Shown here: one piece after another, positions 26,286-42,625 of the stretch | How positions within the stretch are numbered: the stretch's first letter is position 1 | Layout of the letters: every line of letters begins with the position of its first letter | Origin: Variovorax paradoxus EPS | Lineage (GTDB): Bacteria > Pseudomonadota > Gammaproteobacteria > Burkholderiales > Burkholderiaceae_C | Assembly (NCBI RefSeq): GCF_000184745.1 | Contig: NC_014931.1 | Location: forward strand, 1,364,001 to 1,428,000 | Length of the DNA: 64,000 bases | Direction of reading: 5' to 3' | Program-made: the position numbers and the translations under genes | The notes under the pieces: generated by a model | The model's database searches: none | What the model was told of the DNA's origin: nothing | What the model saw: only the letters and a program-made list of their open reading frames with translations

Positions 26286-27166
26286 ACGCACACACCGCGG
26301 CCAAGGCCACGAAGACGAACAAGGCTGCCAAGGCCGACGCTGAATTGACTGAGGTCTTGCGCCCCGGGCAGTCCATCGAGTTGCTCAAGGAACTGCACAT
26401 CCTCACGCGCGAGGGCCGGCTCAACCAGGACTCCCGTCGCAAGCTCAAGCAGGTCTATCACCTGTTCCAGTTCATCGAGCAACTGCTGCGCGAACTGCCG
26501 GGCGAGGGCGCGGAAGCCACGCTGGCCGACCATGGCGCGGGCAAGTCGTACCTCGGTTTCATCATCTACGACCTGTTCTTCCGGGCGCGCCAGGGCGGGC
26601 ATGTCTATGGCATCGAGACGCGCGCCGAGCTGGTCGAGCGCTCGCGCAAGCTGGCGGAGCACCTGGGCTTCGGCCGCATGTCGTTCTTGAACCTCACGGT
26701 GGCCGAATCGGCGAATGCGAGCGAGCTGCCGGCGCAGATCGACGTGGTCACCGCGCTGCATGCCTGCGACACCGCGACCGACGACGCCATCGCCTTCGGC
26801 TTGGCGAAGAAGGCCCGCTGCATGGTGCTGGTGCCGTGCTGCCAGGCGGAAGTGGCCGCGTGCCTGCGCGAAACCAAGGCGCTGGCCCTGTCGCGCACGC
26901 CGCTTGCGGAGCTCTGGCGCCATCCGTTGCACACGCGCGAAATCGGCAGCCAGCTCACCAATGTGCTGCGCTGCCTGTACCTCGAAGCCAACGGCTACAG
27001 CGTCACGGTCACCGAACTGGTCGGCTGGGAGCACAGCATGAAGAACGAGCTGATCCTGGCGCGCTACACCGGCCAGCGCAAGGCGAGCGCGGCGACGCGA
27101 TTGGGCGAATTGCTGTCGCAGTTCGGGCTCGACGCGCTGGGCGATACGCGGTTTCGTCTGGCCTGA
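26282..27166 (+). CDS. SAM-dependent methyltransferase-like protein (Methyltransf_32 type)
   Basis: This 294-residue protein has a lysine/alanine-rich N-terminal extension (residues 1-22) and a Rossmann-like methyltransferase core. The SAM motif I is LADHGAGKSYLGF, then GIETRAELVERSRKLA (motif II), VVTALHACDTATDD (motif IV-like) and LVPCCQAEVA. The LHACDTATD and VPCCQ patterns are typical of the PF13679 group, some of which act on RNA. Target unknown. It is the last gene of the coupled series from aroB. Confidence 0.8.
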   Translation: MNAHTAAKATKTNKAAKADAELTEVLRPGQSIELLKELHILTREGRLNQDSRRKLKQVYHLFQFIEQLLRELPGEGAEATLADHGAGKSYLGFIIYDLFFRARQGGHVYGIETRAELVERSRKLAEHLGFGRMSFLNLTVAESANASELPAQIDVVTALHACDTATDDAIAFGLAKKARCMVLVPCCQAEVAACLRETKALALSRTPLAELWRHPLHTREIGSQLTNVLRCLYLEANGYSVTVTELVGWEHSMKNELILARYTGQRKASAATRLGELLSQFGLDALGDTRFRLA

Positions 27167-27222
27167 GAGGCCGATAGCGTGCTGGCCGATGCCGCCGTGC
27201 GCGGCTTAGGATAGGTGCCACC

Positions 27223-27918
27223 ATGGCCCGTCTCCCCCGTCTCACACTGGCCGACATGCCACACCACGTGATCCAGCGCGGCAACAACCGCCAGCCGATC
27301 TTTGTCGATCGTGCGGACCACGAAAAGCTGCTCGGCCTCTTGGCCGACAACGCCACGCGCTTCGGCATCGCGCTGCACGCCTACGTGCTGATGGACAACC
27401 ACTTCCACCTGCTGGCCACGCCCGACAGCACCACGGGTCTGCCGCAGTTCATGCAGTCGGTCGGGCGCAGCTATGTGCGCTACTTCAACGACCGCCATGG
27501 CCGCAGCGGCACCTTGTGGGAAGGCCGCTACAGGTCGACGCTGATCCAGACCGATCGCTACCTGATGACCTGCATGGCCTACATCGACCTCAATCCGGTG
27601 CGTGCCGGCATGGCGACCGATGCGCGCGACTATCCGTGGTCGAGCCATGGGCACTACGCGGGCCTGCGCCATGACAAGCTGCTGACGCCGCATCCGCTGT
27701 ACTGGGAGCTGGGCAACACGCCGTTCGCGCGCGAGGCGGCGTATGTCGAGTTGGTGCGCGCGGGAGTGCGGAGGGCCGATCAGGATGCGCTGACCGAGGC
27801 GACCTTGCGCGGCTGGGCGGCGGGTGATGGTGAGTTTCTCGATGCTTTGCAGAGATCGACCGAGCGCCGCGTGGTCAAGGCAAAGGCGGGCCGGCCTCCT
27901 TCTGCATCCAATTCGTGA
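27223..27918 (+). CDS. REP-associated tyrosine transposase (RAYT, Y1 HUH family)
   Basis: This 231-residue protein belongs to the IS200/IS605-like Y1 transposase superfamily, in the branch that acts on REP palindromes. The HUH metal motif is HFH at residues 60-62 (MDNHFHLL). A candidate catalytic tyrosine is Tyr84 or Tyr87 in GRSYVRYFNDRHGRSGTLWEGRY, the family signature. CMAYIDLNPVRAGM and YPWSSHGHYAG are also diagnostic. The ORF is intact and no IS ends are seen, so it is probably a domesticated single gene. A possible TAGGAT -10 box is 10 bases before the ATG. Confidence 0.92.
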   Translation: MARLPRLTLADMPHHVIQRGNNRQPIFVDRADHEKLLGLLADNATRFGIALHAYVLMDNHFHLLATPDSTTGLPQFMQSVGRSYVRYFNDRHGRSGTLWEGRYRSTLIQTDRYLMTCMAYIDLNPVRAGMATDARDYPWSSHGHYAGLRHDKLLTPHPLYWELGNTPFAREAAYVELVRAGVRRADQDALTEATLRGWAAGDGEFLDALQRSTERRVVKAKAGRPPSASNS

Positions 27919-27924
27919 GCCTAT

Positions 27925-28037
27925 ACACCGCATATTCGGTGTGATGCCGCATCCTTTTGCTTCTCTTTTTGATGCGTCCCCAATTTAATTCCGATAAGAA
28001 AACTCGGCTTTTAATAAGAATCTGACCCCAATTAAAG
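27925..28037 (+). repeat. AT-rich RAYT downstream region with palindrome and repeated CCCCAATT motifs
   Basis: The 183-bp gap before gltB is unusually AT-rich. It contains a perfect 6-bp-arm hairpin ACACCG-N6-CGGTGT (27925-27942), a pyrimidine-rich tract, and two related direct repeats, TCCCCAATTTAA (27977-27988) and ACCCCAATTAAA (28025-28036), spaced 48 bp. Each is linked to a TAAGAA motif. The hairpin plus pyrimidine tract may end the RAYT transcript; the repeats may be remnants of RAYT substrate DNA. Confidence 0.5.
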
Positions 28038-28040
28038 TAT

Positions 28041-28069
28041 TTGGCATTCTTTGTGCATCGCAATATGCT
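28041..28069 (+). promoter_or_regulatory. sigma-70 promoter of gltB
   Basis: TTGGCA (28041-28046), a 17-bp spacer and TATGCT (28064-28069) form one of the best sigma-70 promoters in the window. The predicted start near 28076 gives a 26-nt leader with AAGGAG at 28090-28095 before the gltB ATG. Confidence 0.7.
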
Positions 28070-28101
28070 CCCTTTCCCTGCGAAAACTGAAGGAGTGCGC
28101 C

Positions 28102-32856
<4,755 letters not shown>

Positions 32857-32912
32857 AGATCAACCAAAAAGACTAGCCCTCGCATCGCATGCAGCGCATG
32901 ACACCGTCACAG

Positions 32913-33011
32913 CCCCTTCGGGGAACACCGCGGAACCGGCTTTGCCGGGCCGCTGGTGTTGCCCCCTTGAGGGGGGAGGCGGCTACACGCAGTGAGCAAG
33001 CAACGGGGGTG
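32913..33011 (+). repeat. ~100-bp dispersed hairpin repeat, copy 1 (gltB-gltD)
   Basis: The copy starts with CCCCTTCGGGG, has the core ACCGCGGAACCGGCTTTGCC (32927), a CCGGC-TTT-GCCGG hairpin inside a larger ACCGCGG/CCGCTGGT stem, then CCCCCTTGAGGGGGGAGG and a tail ending GGGGGTG. Copies 2 and 3 are at 54336-54440 and 57649-57747 (inverted). It separates two subunits of one enzyme, so transcription must pass through it or restart. Confidence 0.85.
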
Positions 33012-33025
33012 TAAAGGACATCACG

Positions 33026-34504
<1,479 letters not shown>

Positions 34505-34520
34505 ATTTTGTTTCAATTTC

Positions 34521-34596
34521 GCGGGGCGCTTCGCGGCCCCGCTATCATTCGCGGAAACCGCATGCCGGGATGCCTGAAAAGGCGCCCGGCTTTTTT
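34521..34596 (+). terminator. double hairpin and rho-independent terminator after gltD
   Basis: A first hairpin GCGGGGC/GCCCCGC (34521-34527, 34536-34542) is followed by a stronger one: GCCGGG (34564-34569) with CCCGGC (34585-34590), inner GCCT/AGGC and a GAAA loop, then six T (34591-34596). TATCAT at 34543 lies between them; if it is the -10 of the mla operon, the second hairpin would be an attenuator in the mla leader. Confidence 0.8.
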
Positions 34597-34602
34597 ATTG
34601 AG

Positions 34603-35430
34603 ATGGACCCAGCCACACCGCCACAACCATTCGCAGAGTTCCGTGACGTCACGTTCGGCTACGGCACGCGTACGATCCTCGACGGCGTCTCGTTCGCCGT
34701 CCCGCGCGGCAAGGTCACGGCACTGATGGGCGCCTCCGGTGGTGGCAAGACCACCGTGCTGCGATTGATTGGCGGACAGCAGCGGGCGCAGCGCGGCGAA
34801 GTGCTCTTCGACGGCCAGGACGTCGGCAAGTTCGACAACGCGGCGCTCTACCTGGCCCGGCGCCGCATGGGCATGCTGTTCCAGTCCGGCGCGCTCTTCA
34901 CCGACATGACCGTGTTCGACAACGTGGCGTTTCCGCTGCGCGAGCACACGCAGTTGTCCGAAGCGCTGGTGCGCGATGTGGTGCTCATGAAACTCGATGC
35001 GGTGGGCCTGCGCGGTGCGCGCGACCTGATGCCCAGCGAGGTGTCGGGCGGCATGGCGCGGCGCGTGGCGCTGGCGCGTGCGATCGCGCTCGACCCCGAC
35101 CTCGTCATGTACGACGAACCTTTCGCCGGTCTCGACCCGATCTCTCTGGGCACCGCAGCGCGGCTTATTCGACAGCTCAACGACACGCTGGGGCTCACCA
35201 GCATCATCGTGTCGCACGACCTGGAAGAAACCTTCCGCATCGCCGATCATGTGATCATCCTGGCCAACGGCAGCATTGCCGCGCAGGGCACGCCGGCCGA
35301 GGTGCGTGAAAGCGTCGATCCGCTGGTGCACCAGTTCGTGAACGCGCTGCCCGACGGGCCGGTGCGTTTCCACTATCCGGGTGTCAGCATCGAAGACGAC
35401 TTCGGCAATGTCGAAGGAGGGCGTTCATGA
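34603..35430 (+). CDS. mlaF: phospholipid transport ATPase MlaF
   Basis: MlaF is the ATPase of the MlaFEDB complex that moves phospholipids between the inner and outer membranes to keep lipid asymmetry. The 275-residue product has Walker A GASGGGKTT, the Q-loop FQSGALF, signature SEVSGGMARRVALARA, Walker B LVMYDEPFAGLDP and the H-loop VSHDLEE. I start it at ATG 34603 (MDPATPPQPFAEF). The earlier ATG at 34570 lies in the terminator stem and would add a non-family N-terminus. It overlaps mlaE by 4 bp. Confidence 0.95.
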   Translation: MDPATPPQPFAEFRDVTFGYGTRTILDGVSFAVPRGKVTALMGASGGGKTTVLRLIGGQQRAQRGEVLFDGQDVGKFDNAALYLARRRMGMLFQSGALFTDMTVFDNVAFPLREHTQLSEALVRDVVLMKLDAVGLRGARDLMPSEVSGGMARRVALARAIALDPDLVMYDEPFAGLDPISLGTAARLIRQLNDTLGLTSIIVSHDLEETFRIADHVIILANGSIAAQGTPAEVRESVDPLVHQFVNALPDGPVRFHYPGVSIEDDFGNVEGGRS

Positions 35431-36209
35431 GCTGGTGGAAGCCCGCCGATGTCGGCTTTGCCGTGCGCAGCCATCTCGCGAATCTTGGTTATGGCGCCAA
35501 GCTTTTCATGCGTCTCCTGGGTCCGGGCGCGCAGATCATGCGTCGCTTCAGCCTCGTGCGCGACCAGATCCATTTCCTCGGCAACTACTCGCTCGCGATC
35601 ATTGGCGTGTCGGGGCTGTTCGTCGGCTTCGTGCTGGGGCTGCAGATGTATTACGCGCTGCAGCGCTACGGCTCGTCCGAGGCGCTTGGCCTGCTGGTCA
35701 CGTTGAGCCTGGTGCGCGAACTCGGGCCCGTGGTGGCGGCCTTGCTCTTTACCGGGCGGGCGGGCACATCACTCACCGCCGAAATCGGCCTCATGAAAGC
35801 CGACGAGCAATTGAGCGCCATGGAAATGATGGCGGTCGATCCGGTGCAGCGCATCCTCGCGCCGCGCTTCTGGGCCGGCGTCATCACCATGCCGCTGCTG
35901 GCGGCCGTGTTCAGCGCGGTCGGCATCATGGGCGGCTACGTGGTGGGCGTGCTGATGCTGGGGGTCGACCCGGGTGCGTTCTGGGGCCAGATGCAGGGCG
36001 GCGTCGACGTGTGGCGCGACGTCGGCAACGGCGTCATCAAGAGCATCGTCTTCGGCTTCACCGTGACTTTCATTGCACTGCTGCAGGGTTACTCGGCCCA
36101 GCCCACGCCCGAAGGCGTGTCGCGCGCGACGACGCGCACGGTGGTCACCGCATCGCTGGCAGTGCTTGGGCTGGACTTCCTGCTCACCGCCATGATGTTC
36201 AGTATCTAA
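35427..36209 (+). CDS. mlaE: phospholipid transport permease MlaE
   Basis: MlaE is the permease of the Mla complex. The 260-residue protein has the family pattern of an amphipathic N-terminal helix and five membrane helices. The conserved core includes FVLGLQMYYALQRYGSSEALG, LVRELGPVVAALLFTGRAGTS, AEIGLMKADEQLSAMEMM (the coupling helix), and FGFTVTFIALLQGYSAQPTPEGV. It is translationally coupled to mlaF. The mlaD start follows 37 bp later. Confidence 0.95.
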   Translation: MSWWKPADVGFAVRSHLANLGYGAKLFMRLLGPGAQIMRRFSLVRDQIHFLGNYSLAIIGVSGLFVGFVLGLQMYYALQRYGSSEALGLLVTLSLVRELGPVVAALLFTGRAGTSLTAEIGLMKADEQLSAMEMMAVDPVQRILAPRFWAGVITMPLLAAVFSAVGIMGGYVVGVLMLGVDPGAFWGQMQGGVDVWRDVGNGVIKSIVFGFTVTFIALLQGYSAQPTPEGVSRATTRTVVTASLAVLGLDFLLTAMMFSI

Positions 36210-36246
36210 AGGGGCTCCGCTCCAATCGTTCTAAAGAGTGCAAACC

Positions 36247-36741
36247 ATGCAACGTTCCAACAACGACATCTGGGTCGGCCTTTTCGTGCTCATCGGCGCG
36301 GCGGCATTGCTGTTTCTGGCGCTGCAGTCGGCCAATCTGCTGAGCCTGAATTTCCAGAAGACCTACACGGTCACCGCGCGCTTCGACAACATCGGTGGTT
36401 TGAAGCCACAAACCGCGGTCAAGAGCGCAGGCGTGGTGGTTGGACGGGTGGAATCCATCGCGTTCAACGACAAGGCCTTTCAGGCCGACGTGACGCTGGC
36501 ACTTCAAAACCGTTACAGTTTTCCCAAGGACAGCTCGCTCAAGATATTGACCAGTGGCTTGCTCGGCGAGCAGTACATCGGCATCGAAGCGGGCGCCGAG
36601 GAGAAGAACTTGCAAGCCGGCGACACCATCACTTCGACCCAATCGGCCGTGGTGCTAGAAAACCTGATCAGCCAGTTCCTTTACAGCAAGGCGGCCGAAG
36701 GGGGCTCGAATACGGCGCCGGGAACAGCCAACAAAAAATGA
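36247..36741 (+). CDS. mlaD: MCE-domain phospholipid carrier MlaD
   Basis: MlaD is a bitopic inner-membrane protein whose periplasmic MCE domain forms a hexameric lipid channel over MlaE. The 164-residue product has one membrane helix (about residues 10-30), then the MCE signature FDNIGGLKPQTAVKSAGVVVGRV, and the pore-loop region GLLGEQYIGIEAG. The ATG at 36247 is preceded at good spacing by AAGAG. A GTG nine bases earlier is too close to that site. It overlaps mlaA by 4 bp if the longer mlaA start is used. Confidence 0.94.
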   Translation: MQRSNNDIWVGLFVLIGAAALLFLALQSANLLSLNFQKTYTVTARFDNIGGLKPQTAVKSAGVVVGRVESIAFNDKAFQADVTLALQNRYSFPKDSSLKILTSGLLGEQYIGIEAGAEEKNLQAGDTITSTQSAVVLENLISQFLYSKAAEGGSNTAPGTANKK

Positions 36742-37514
36742 CATCACGACTCTTTGCATCGAATGCTATGAAAAACATAGCGACTACTGCTCGCTGGGCC
36801 ATTGCAGCCGCCGCTCTGGCGAGCGCCGCCGGATGCGCCACCGGGCCGAACGCCAATCCGGTCGATCCGTTCGAACCCTTCAATCGCGGCGTCACGCGCT
36901 TCAACGAGACGGTCGACAACGCGGTCTTCGTGCCAGTGGCCACGGCTTACCAGCGTGCATTGCCGTCGATGGTTCGCACCGGCGTGGACAACTTCTTCAA
37001 CAACCTGGGCGACGTCTGGAATCTCGCCAACAACGTCGTGCAGCTCAAGCTGCAAGGCAGCGCCGAGACCTTCATGCGGCTCAATGTCAACACGTTCTTC
37101 GGGCTTGGCGGCCTGCTCGACGTGGCGACCGAGGCGGGCATCCCCCGCCACGAAGAAGACTTCGGGCAGACGCTGGGCTACTGGGGCGTGGGCGCCGGCC
37201 CCTATGTAGTGCTGCCGTTGCTGGGCCCATCGACGCTGCGTGACACCGCCGCGTTGCCGGTGGACCGCTTGGGCGATCCGGTTTCGCAGATGAACGACGT
37301 GGCCTGGCGCAATTCGCTCACCGTGCTGCATGCCGTCGACACGCGCTCGCAGTACCTGCGCGCCGGCCGTCTGCTCGGCGAAGCAGCGCTCGACAAGTAT
37401 TCGTTCACACGGGATGCATTCCTGCAGCGGCGCCGCAGCCAGGTCTACGATGGCAATCCGCCGGACGACGGTGCAGGCAACAGCCCCGCAGAAGACGGCA
37501 CCGAAAGTAAATAA
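36738..37514 (+). CDS. mlaA: outer-membrane lipoprotein MlaA (VacJ)
   Basis: MlaA extracts misplaced phospholipids from the outer leaflet and hands them to MlaC. The 258-residue precursor has a lipobox ASAAGC with Cys33, followed by DPFEPFNRGVTRFNETVD, the VacJ signature, and FGQTLGYWGVGAGPYVVLPLLGPSTLRD. The start is uncertain. ATG 36738 overlaps the mlaD stop, but ATG 36768 lies inside a 19-nt palindromic element and would give a compact 22-residue signal (MKNIATTAR...). In E. coli mlaA is elsewhere; here it sits within the mla operon, as in other betaproteobacteria. Confidence 0.93.
   Translation: MTSRLFASNAMKNIATTARWAIAAAALASAAGCATGPNANPVDPFEPFNRGVTRFNETVDNAVFVPVATAYQRALPSMVRTGVDNFFNNLGDVWNLANNVVQLKLQGSAETFMRLNVNTFFGLGGLLDVATEAGIPRHEEDFGQTLGYWGVGAGPYVVLPLLGPSTLRDTAALPVDRLGDPVSQMNDVAWRNSLTVLHAVDTRSQYLRAGRLLGEAALDKYSFTRDAFLQRRRSQVYDGNPPDDGAGNSPAEDGTESK
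36766..36784 (+). repeat. 19-nt AT-rich palindromic element, copy 2 (at the mlaA start)
   Basis: CTATGAAAAACATAGCGAC contains a perfect GCTATG-N5-CATAGC palindrome (36765-36781) whose ATG is a candidate start codon of mlaA, encoding MKNIAT. It matches the elements at 5010-5028 (minus strand) and 47611-47629. Confidence 0.65.
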
Positions 37515-37540
37515 GAGCCAAGAAGCGCGGAAGCGGACGA

Positions 37541-37572
37541 TGAAGCCGCTTGCATCCGGTTGCAAGGCTTCA
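37541..37572 (+). other. 12-bp-arm stem-loop between mlaA and mlaC
   Basis: Arms TGAAGCC...TTGCA (37541-37554, with a 2-nt bulge GC) pair with TGCAAGGCTTCA (37561-37572) around a 6-nt loop. There is no T-tract, so it looks like an mRNA processing or stability element rather than a terminator. The rest of the 174-bp spacer shows no other feature I can name. Confidence 0.55.
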
Positions 37573-37688
37573 CCTGCGCTTCAGGAACCCGGTCGGCCCC
37601 GGGCCTGTCGAATCCGTTCTTGTCGCAGCACCCCTTGCTTTGTGCGATCCGGGTGCTTCGTCGATTTTTCAAATTTGAGGGACTCTCC

Positions 37689-38348
37689 ATGAACAACAAG
37701 ATCTTGCTGCAACGACGCGATATGAGCCGACTGGTCCTGGCCGGGGCCCTGCTGCTGGGCGCTGCCACCGCCTTCGTCCGTCCGGCCTACGCCGCCGATG
37801 AGGCACCCGACGCGCTGGTCAAGCGCCTGTCGAGCGATGTGCTCGATACGATCAAGGCCGATTCGTCGATCAAGGCCGGCGACGTCAACAAGATCATGCT
37901 GCTGGTCGACAGCAAGATCATGCCCAACGTCAACTTCCAGCGCATGACGGCTTCGGCGGTCGGCCCGGCCTGGCGCCAGGCCACCCCCGAGCAGCAAAAG
38001 CGGCTGCAGGAAGAGTTCAAGGCCCTGCTGGTTCGCACCTACGCCGGCGCGCTCGACCAGGTGGTCGACCAGACCGTCACCGTGCGCCCGTTCCGCGGCT
38101 CGGCCGACGACAAGGAAGTGCTGGTCCGCACCGAGATCCAGGGCCGCGGCGAACCGGTGCAGCTCGACTACCGCCTGGAGAAGACGCCAGGCCAGGGCGC
38201 AGGCTGGAAGGTCTACAACCTGAATGTGCTGGGCGTCTGGCTGGTCGACACCTACCGCACGCAGTTCGCGCAGGAAATCAACAAGAGCGGCATCGACGGC
38301 CTGATCACCGCGCTGGCCAGCCGCAACAAGAGCAACACCAAGAGCTGA
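37689..38348 (+). CDS. mlaC: periplasmic phospholipid shuttle MlaC
   Basis: MlaC carries phospholipids across the periplasm between MlaA and MlaFEDB. The 219-residue precursor has a signal peptide (cleavage after AYA, near residue 35). The MlaC fold includes NVNFQRMTASAVGPAWRQATPEQQKRLQEEFKALL and the terminal GVWLVDTYRTQFAQEINK. QRRDMSRLVLAG in the signal has paired arginines that only partly fit the Tat consensus. The start at 37689 is the first plausible ATG; the frame upstream lacks family similarity. Confidence 0.93.
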   Translation: MNNKILLQRRDMSRLVLAGALLLGAATAFVRPAYAADEAPDALVKRLSSDVLDTIKADSSIKAGDVNKIMLLVDSKIMPNVNFQRMTASAVGPAWRQATPEQQKRLQEEFKALLVRTYAGALDQVVDQTVTVRPFRGSADDKEVLVRTEIQGRGEPVQLDYRLEKTPGQGAGWKVYNLNVLGVWLVDTYRTQFAQEINKSGIDGLITALASRNKSNTKS

Positions 38349-38363
38349 CCGGCCGACATCGCC

Positions 38364-38639
38364 ATGCTGGTCCTGCCCACCAAGCTCACCCACGACGAGG
38401 CCCCGGCCTGCATGCGCATGCTGCAGCAGGGGCTGAAGGGCCAGACGGATTCGTCGTCCACGGTGGTCGATGCCACCGCGCTGGCGCAATTCGATTCGTC
38501 GGCGCTGGCGGTGCTGCTCGAGTGCCGGCGCGAGTCCAGCGCGCTGGGCCGCGGCTTCTCGGTCAAGGGCCTCTCGCCGCGCCTGCGCGAACTGGCAGCG
38601 CTGTACGGCATCGCGGGCCTTTTGCCCGCCGCGCCCTGA
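38364..38639 (+). CDS. mlaB: STAS-domain protein MlaB
   Basis: MlaB is a small cytoplasmic STAS-domain protein that binds MlaF and is needed for activity of the transporter. The 91-residue product is a single STAS domain: the VVDATALAQFDSSALAVLLECRRES segment carries the conserved D-S-S-A loop, where anti-sigma-factor antagonists have their phosphorylated serine. Position directly after mlaC supports the call. Confidence 0.9.
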   Translation: MLVLPTKLTHDEAPACMRMLQQGLKGQTDSSSTVVDATALAQFDSSALAVLLECRRESSALGRGFSVKGLSPRLRELAALYGIAGLLPAAP

Positions 38640-38672
38640 AAAAGTAACGGCCCCTTAAAATCGCGGGCTCCC

Positions 38673-39616
<944 letters not shown>

Positions 39617-39620
<4 letters not shown>

Positions 39621-40381
39621 TGGCAGTGACCGGTTGGCGCGCGCTGCTCTACAAGGAGACGCTGCGCTTCTGGAAGGTCGGCTTCCAGACCGTCGGTGCG
39701 CCGGTGCTCACCGCGCTGCTCTATTTGATGGTGTTCGGCCATGTGCTCGAAGACCATGTGAAGGTCTACGGCTCGGTCGGCTATACGGCCTTCCTGGTGC
39801 CGGGGCTCGTGATGATGAGCGTGCTGCAGAACGCCTTTGCGAACAGCTCGTCCTCGATCATCCAGAGCAAGATCATGGGCAACCTCGTGTTCGTGCTGCT
39901 CACGCCGCTGTCGCACTGGGGCTGGTTCTTCGCCTACGTGGGCTCGTCGATCATCCGCGGGCTGGCCGTGGGGCTTGGCGTATTCGTGGTCACCGTGTTC
40001 TTCGCGATGCCGAATTTCGTGGCGCCGGTCTGGATCGTCGTTTTCGCGCTGTTGGGCGCTGCGATGCTGGGTACCCTCGGCCTCATCGCCGGCCTCTGGG
40101 CCGAGAAGTTCGACCAGATGGCCGTGTTCCAGAACTTCCTGATCATGCCCATGACGTTTCTCTCGGGCGTGTTCTATTCGATCGGCTCGCTGCCGCCGTT
40201 CTGGCAGAGCGTGAGCCACCTGAACCCGTTCTTCTACATGATCGATGGCTTTCGCTACGGCTTCTTCGGCGTGAGCGACGCCTCGCCCTGGCTGAGCCTG
40301 GGCATCGTCGGCACCGCCTGGCTGGTGGTGAGCGCGATTGCTGTTCATCTCCTTCGTATCGGCTACAAAATCCGAGGCTGA
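39617..40381 (+). CDS. ABC-2 type exporter permease (YadH/NodJ-like)
   Basis: This 254-residue permease has six membrane helices and the ABC-2 signature around FLIMPMTFLSGVFYSIGSLPPFWQ, followed by HLNPFFYMIDGFRYGFFG. It is the partner of the ATPase just upstream. The yadGH pair is conserved in this position in betaproteobacterial mla regions as far as I recall. The exported molecule is not known. Confidence 0.9.
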
Positions 40382-40400
40382 AAGCCTCCTTCCAGACCCC

Positions 40401-40643
40401 ATGACCGCCGAACAACTCCAGGCCCTGATCCAGTCCCATCTCCCGTGCGAGCACATCTCGCTGGAGGGCGACGGCCGACATTGGTACGCGACCATCGTCT
40501 CGGCCGAATTCGAGGGCAAGCGCGCCATCCAGCGCCACCAGCGGGTCTACGCCACCCTCGGTGCGAAAATGCACACCGACGAAGTGCATGCGCTCTCGAT
40601 GAAAACCTACACGCCGGCCGAATGGGCGGCGGTGGAAAAGTAA
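40401..40643 (+). CDS. ibaG: BolA-family protein IbaG (YrbA)
   Basis: IbaG is a BolA-like protein that works with monothiol glutaredoxins in iron-sulfur handling and acid stress. The 80-residue product is a single BolA domain with [37 protein letters not shown] and the [13 protein letters not shown] end. Its placement between the mla genes and murA is the same as yrbA-murA in E. coli, which supports the name. ATG 40401 gives the family length; the frame is open further into the permease gene. Confidence 0.92.
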   Translation: MTAEQLQALIQSHLPCEHISLEGDGRHWYATIVSAEFEGKRAIQRHQRVYATLGAKMHTDEVHALSMKTYTPAEWAAVEK

Positions 40644-40682
40644 ATTCCGGCCCCCGGGCCACCCCATTTCGCTGGATCCTCG

Positions 40683-41968
<1,286 letters not shown>

Positions 41969-41972
<4 letters not shown>

Positions 41973-42625
41973 TCACGCTCGCTCTCTCCAAAGGCCGCAT
42001 CTTCGAAGAGACGATGCCCCTGCTGGCCGCCGCCGGCATCGAGGTCACCGAAGACCCCGAGAAGTCGCGCAAGCTGATCCTGGAAACCACCCGCCCCGAC
42101 GTGCGCGTGGTGCTGGTGCGCGCTTCCGACGTGCCCACCTACGTGCAGTACGGCGGCGCCGACCTCGGCGTGACCGGCCTCGACGTGTTGCTGGAAAACG
42201 GCAACCAGGGCATGTACCAGCCGCTGGACCTGCGCATCGCGGCCTGCCGCCTGAGCGTGGCCGTGCGCGCCGACTACGACTACGCCTCGGCCGTGCGCCA
42301 GGGCTCGCGCCTGCGCGTGGCGACCAAGTACGTGGGCCTCTCGCGCGAGTTCTTCGCGAGCAAGGGCGTGCACGTCGACCTCATCAAGCTCTACGGCAGC
42401 ATGGAACTCGCGCCGCTCACGGGCCTGGCCGACGCCATCGTCGACCTGGTCTCCACCGGCAACACGCTCAAGGCCAACCACCTCGTGGAGGTGGAACGCA
42501 TCATGGACATCAGCGCCCGGCTGGTCGTCAACCAGGCCGCGCTCAAGCTCAAGCGCGAGCCGATCCGCCGCATCATCGACGCCTTCGCGTCGGCCATTCC
42601 TCCCGCCCAATCTTCCGCCCCATGA
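41969..42625 (+). CDS. hisG: ATP phosphoribosyltransferase, short form
   Basis: HisG condenses ATP with PRPP, the first step of histidine synthesis. At 218 residues it is the short form, which lacks the C-terminal regulatory domain and normally needs HisZ. Motifs include [30 protein letters not shown] and the PRPP loop [21 protein letters not shown]. No hisZ is in the window; it is expected elsewhere in the genome. It overlaps hisD by 4 bp. Confidence 0.95.

Noticed and set aside
26540..26560. GAGKS in the methyltransferase as a P-loop
   Set aside because: It is at the position of SAM motif I in this family, and no Walker B or other NTPase motif follows.
27875..28063. A 62-codon minus-strand frame in the RAYT-gltB gap
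   Set aside because: No Shine-Dalgarno, no similarity, overlaps the RAYT end and the CCCCAATT repeats.
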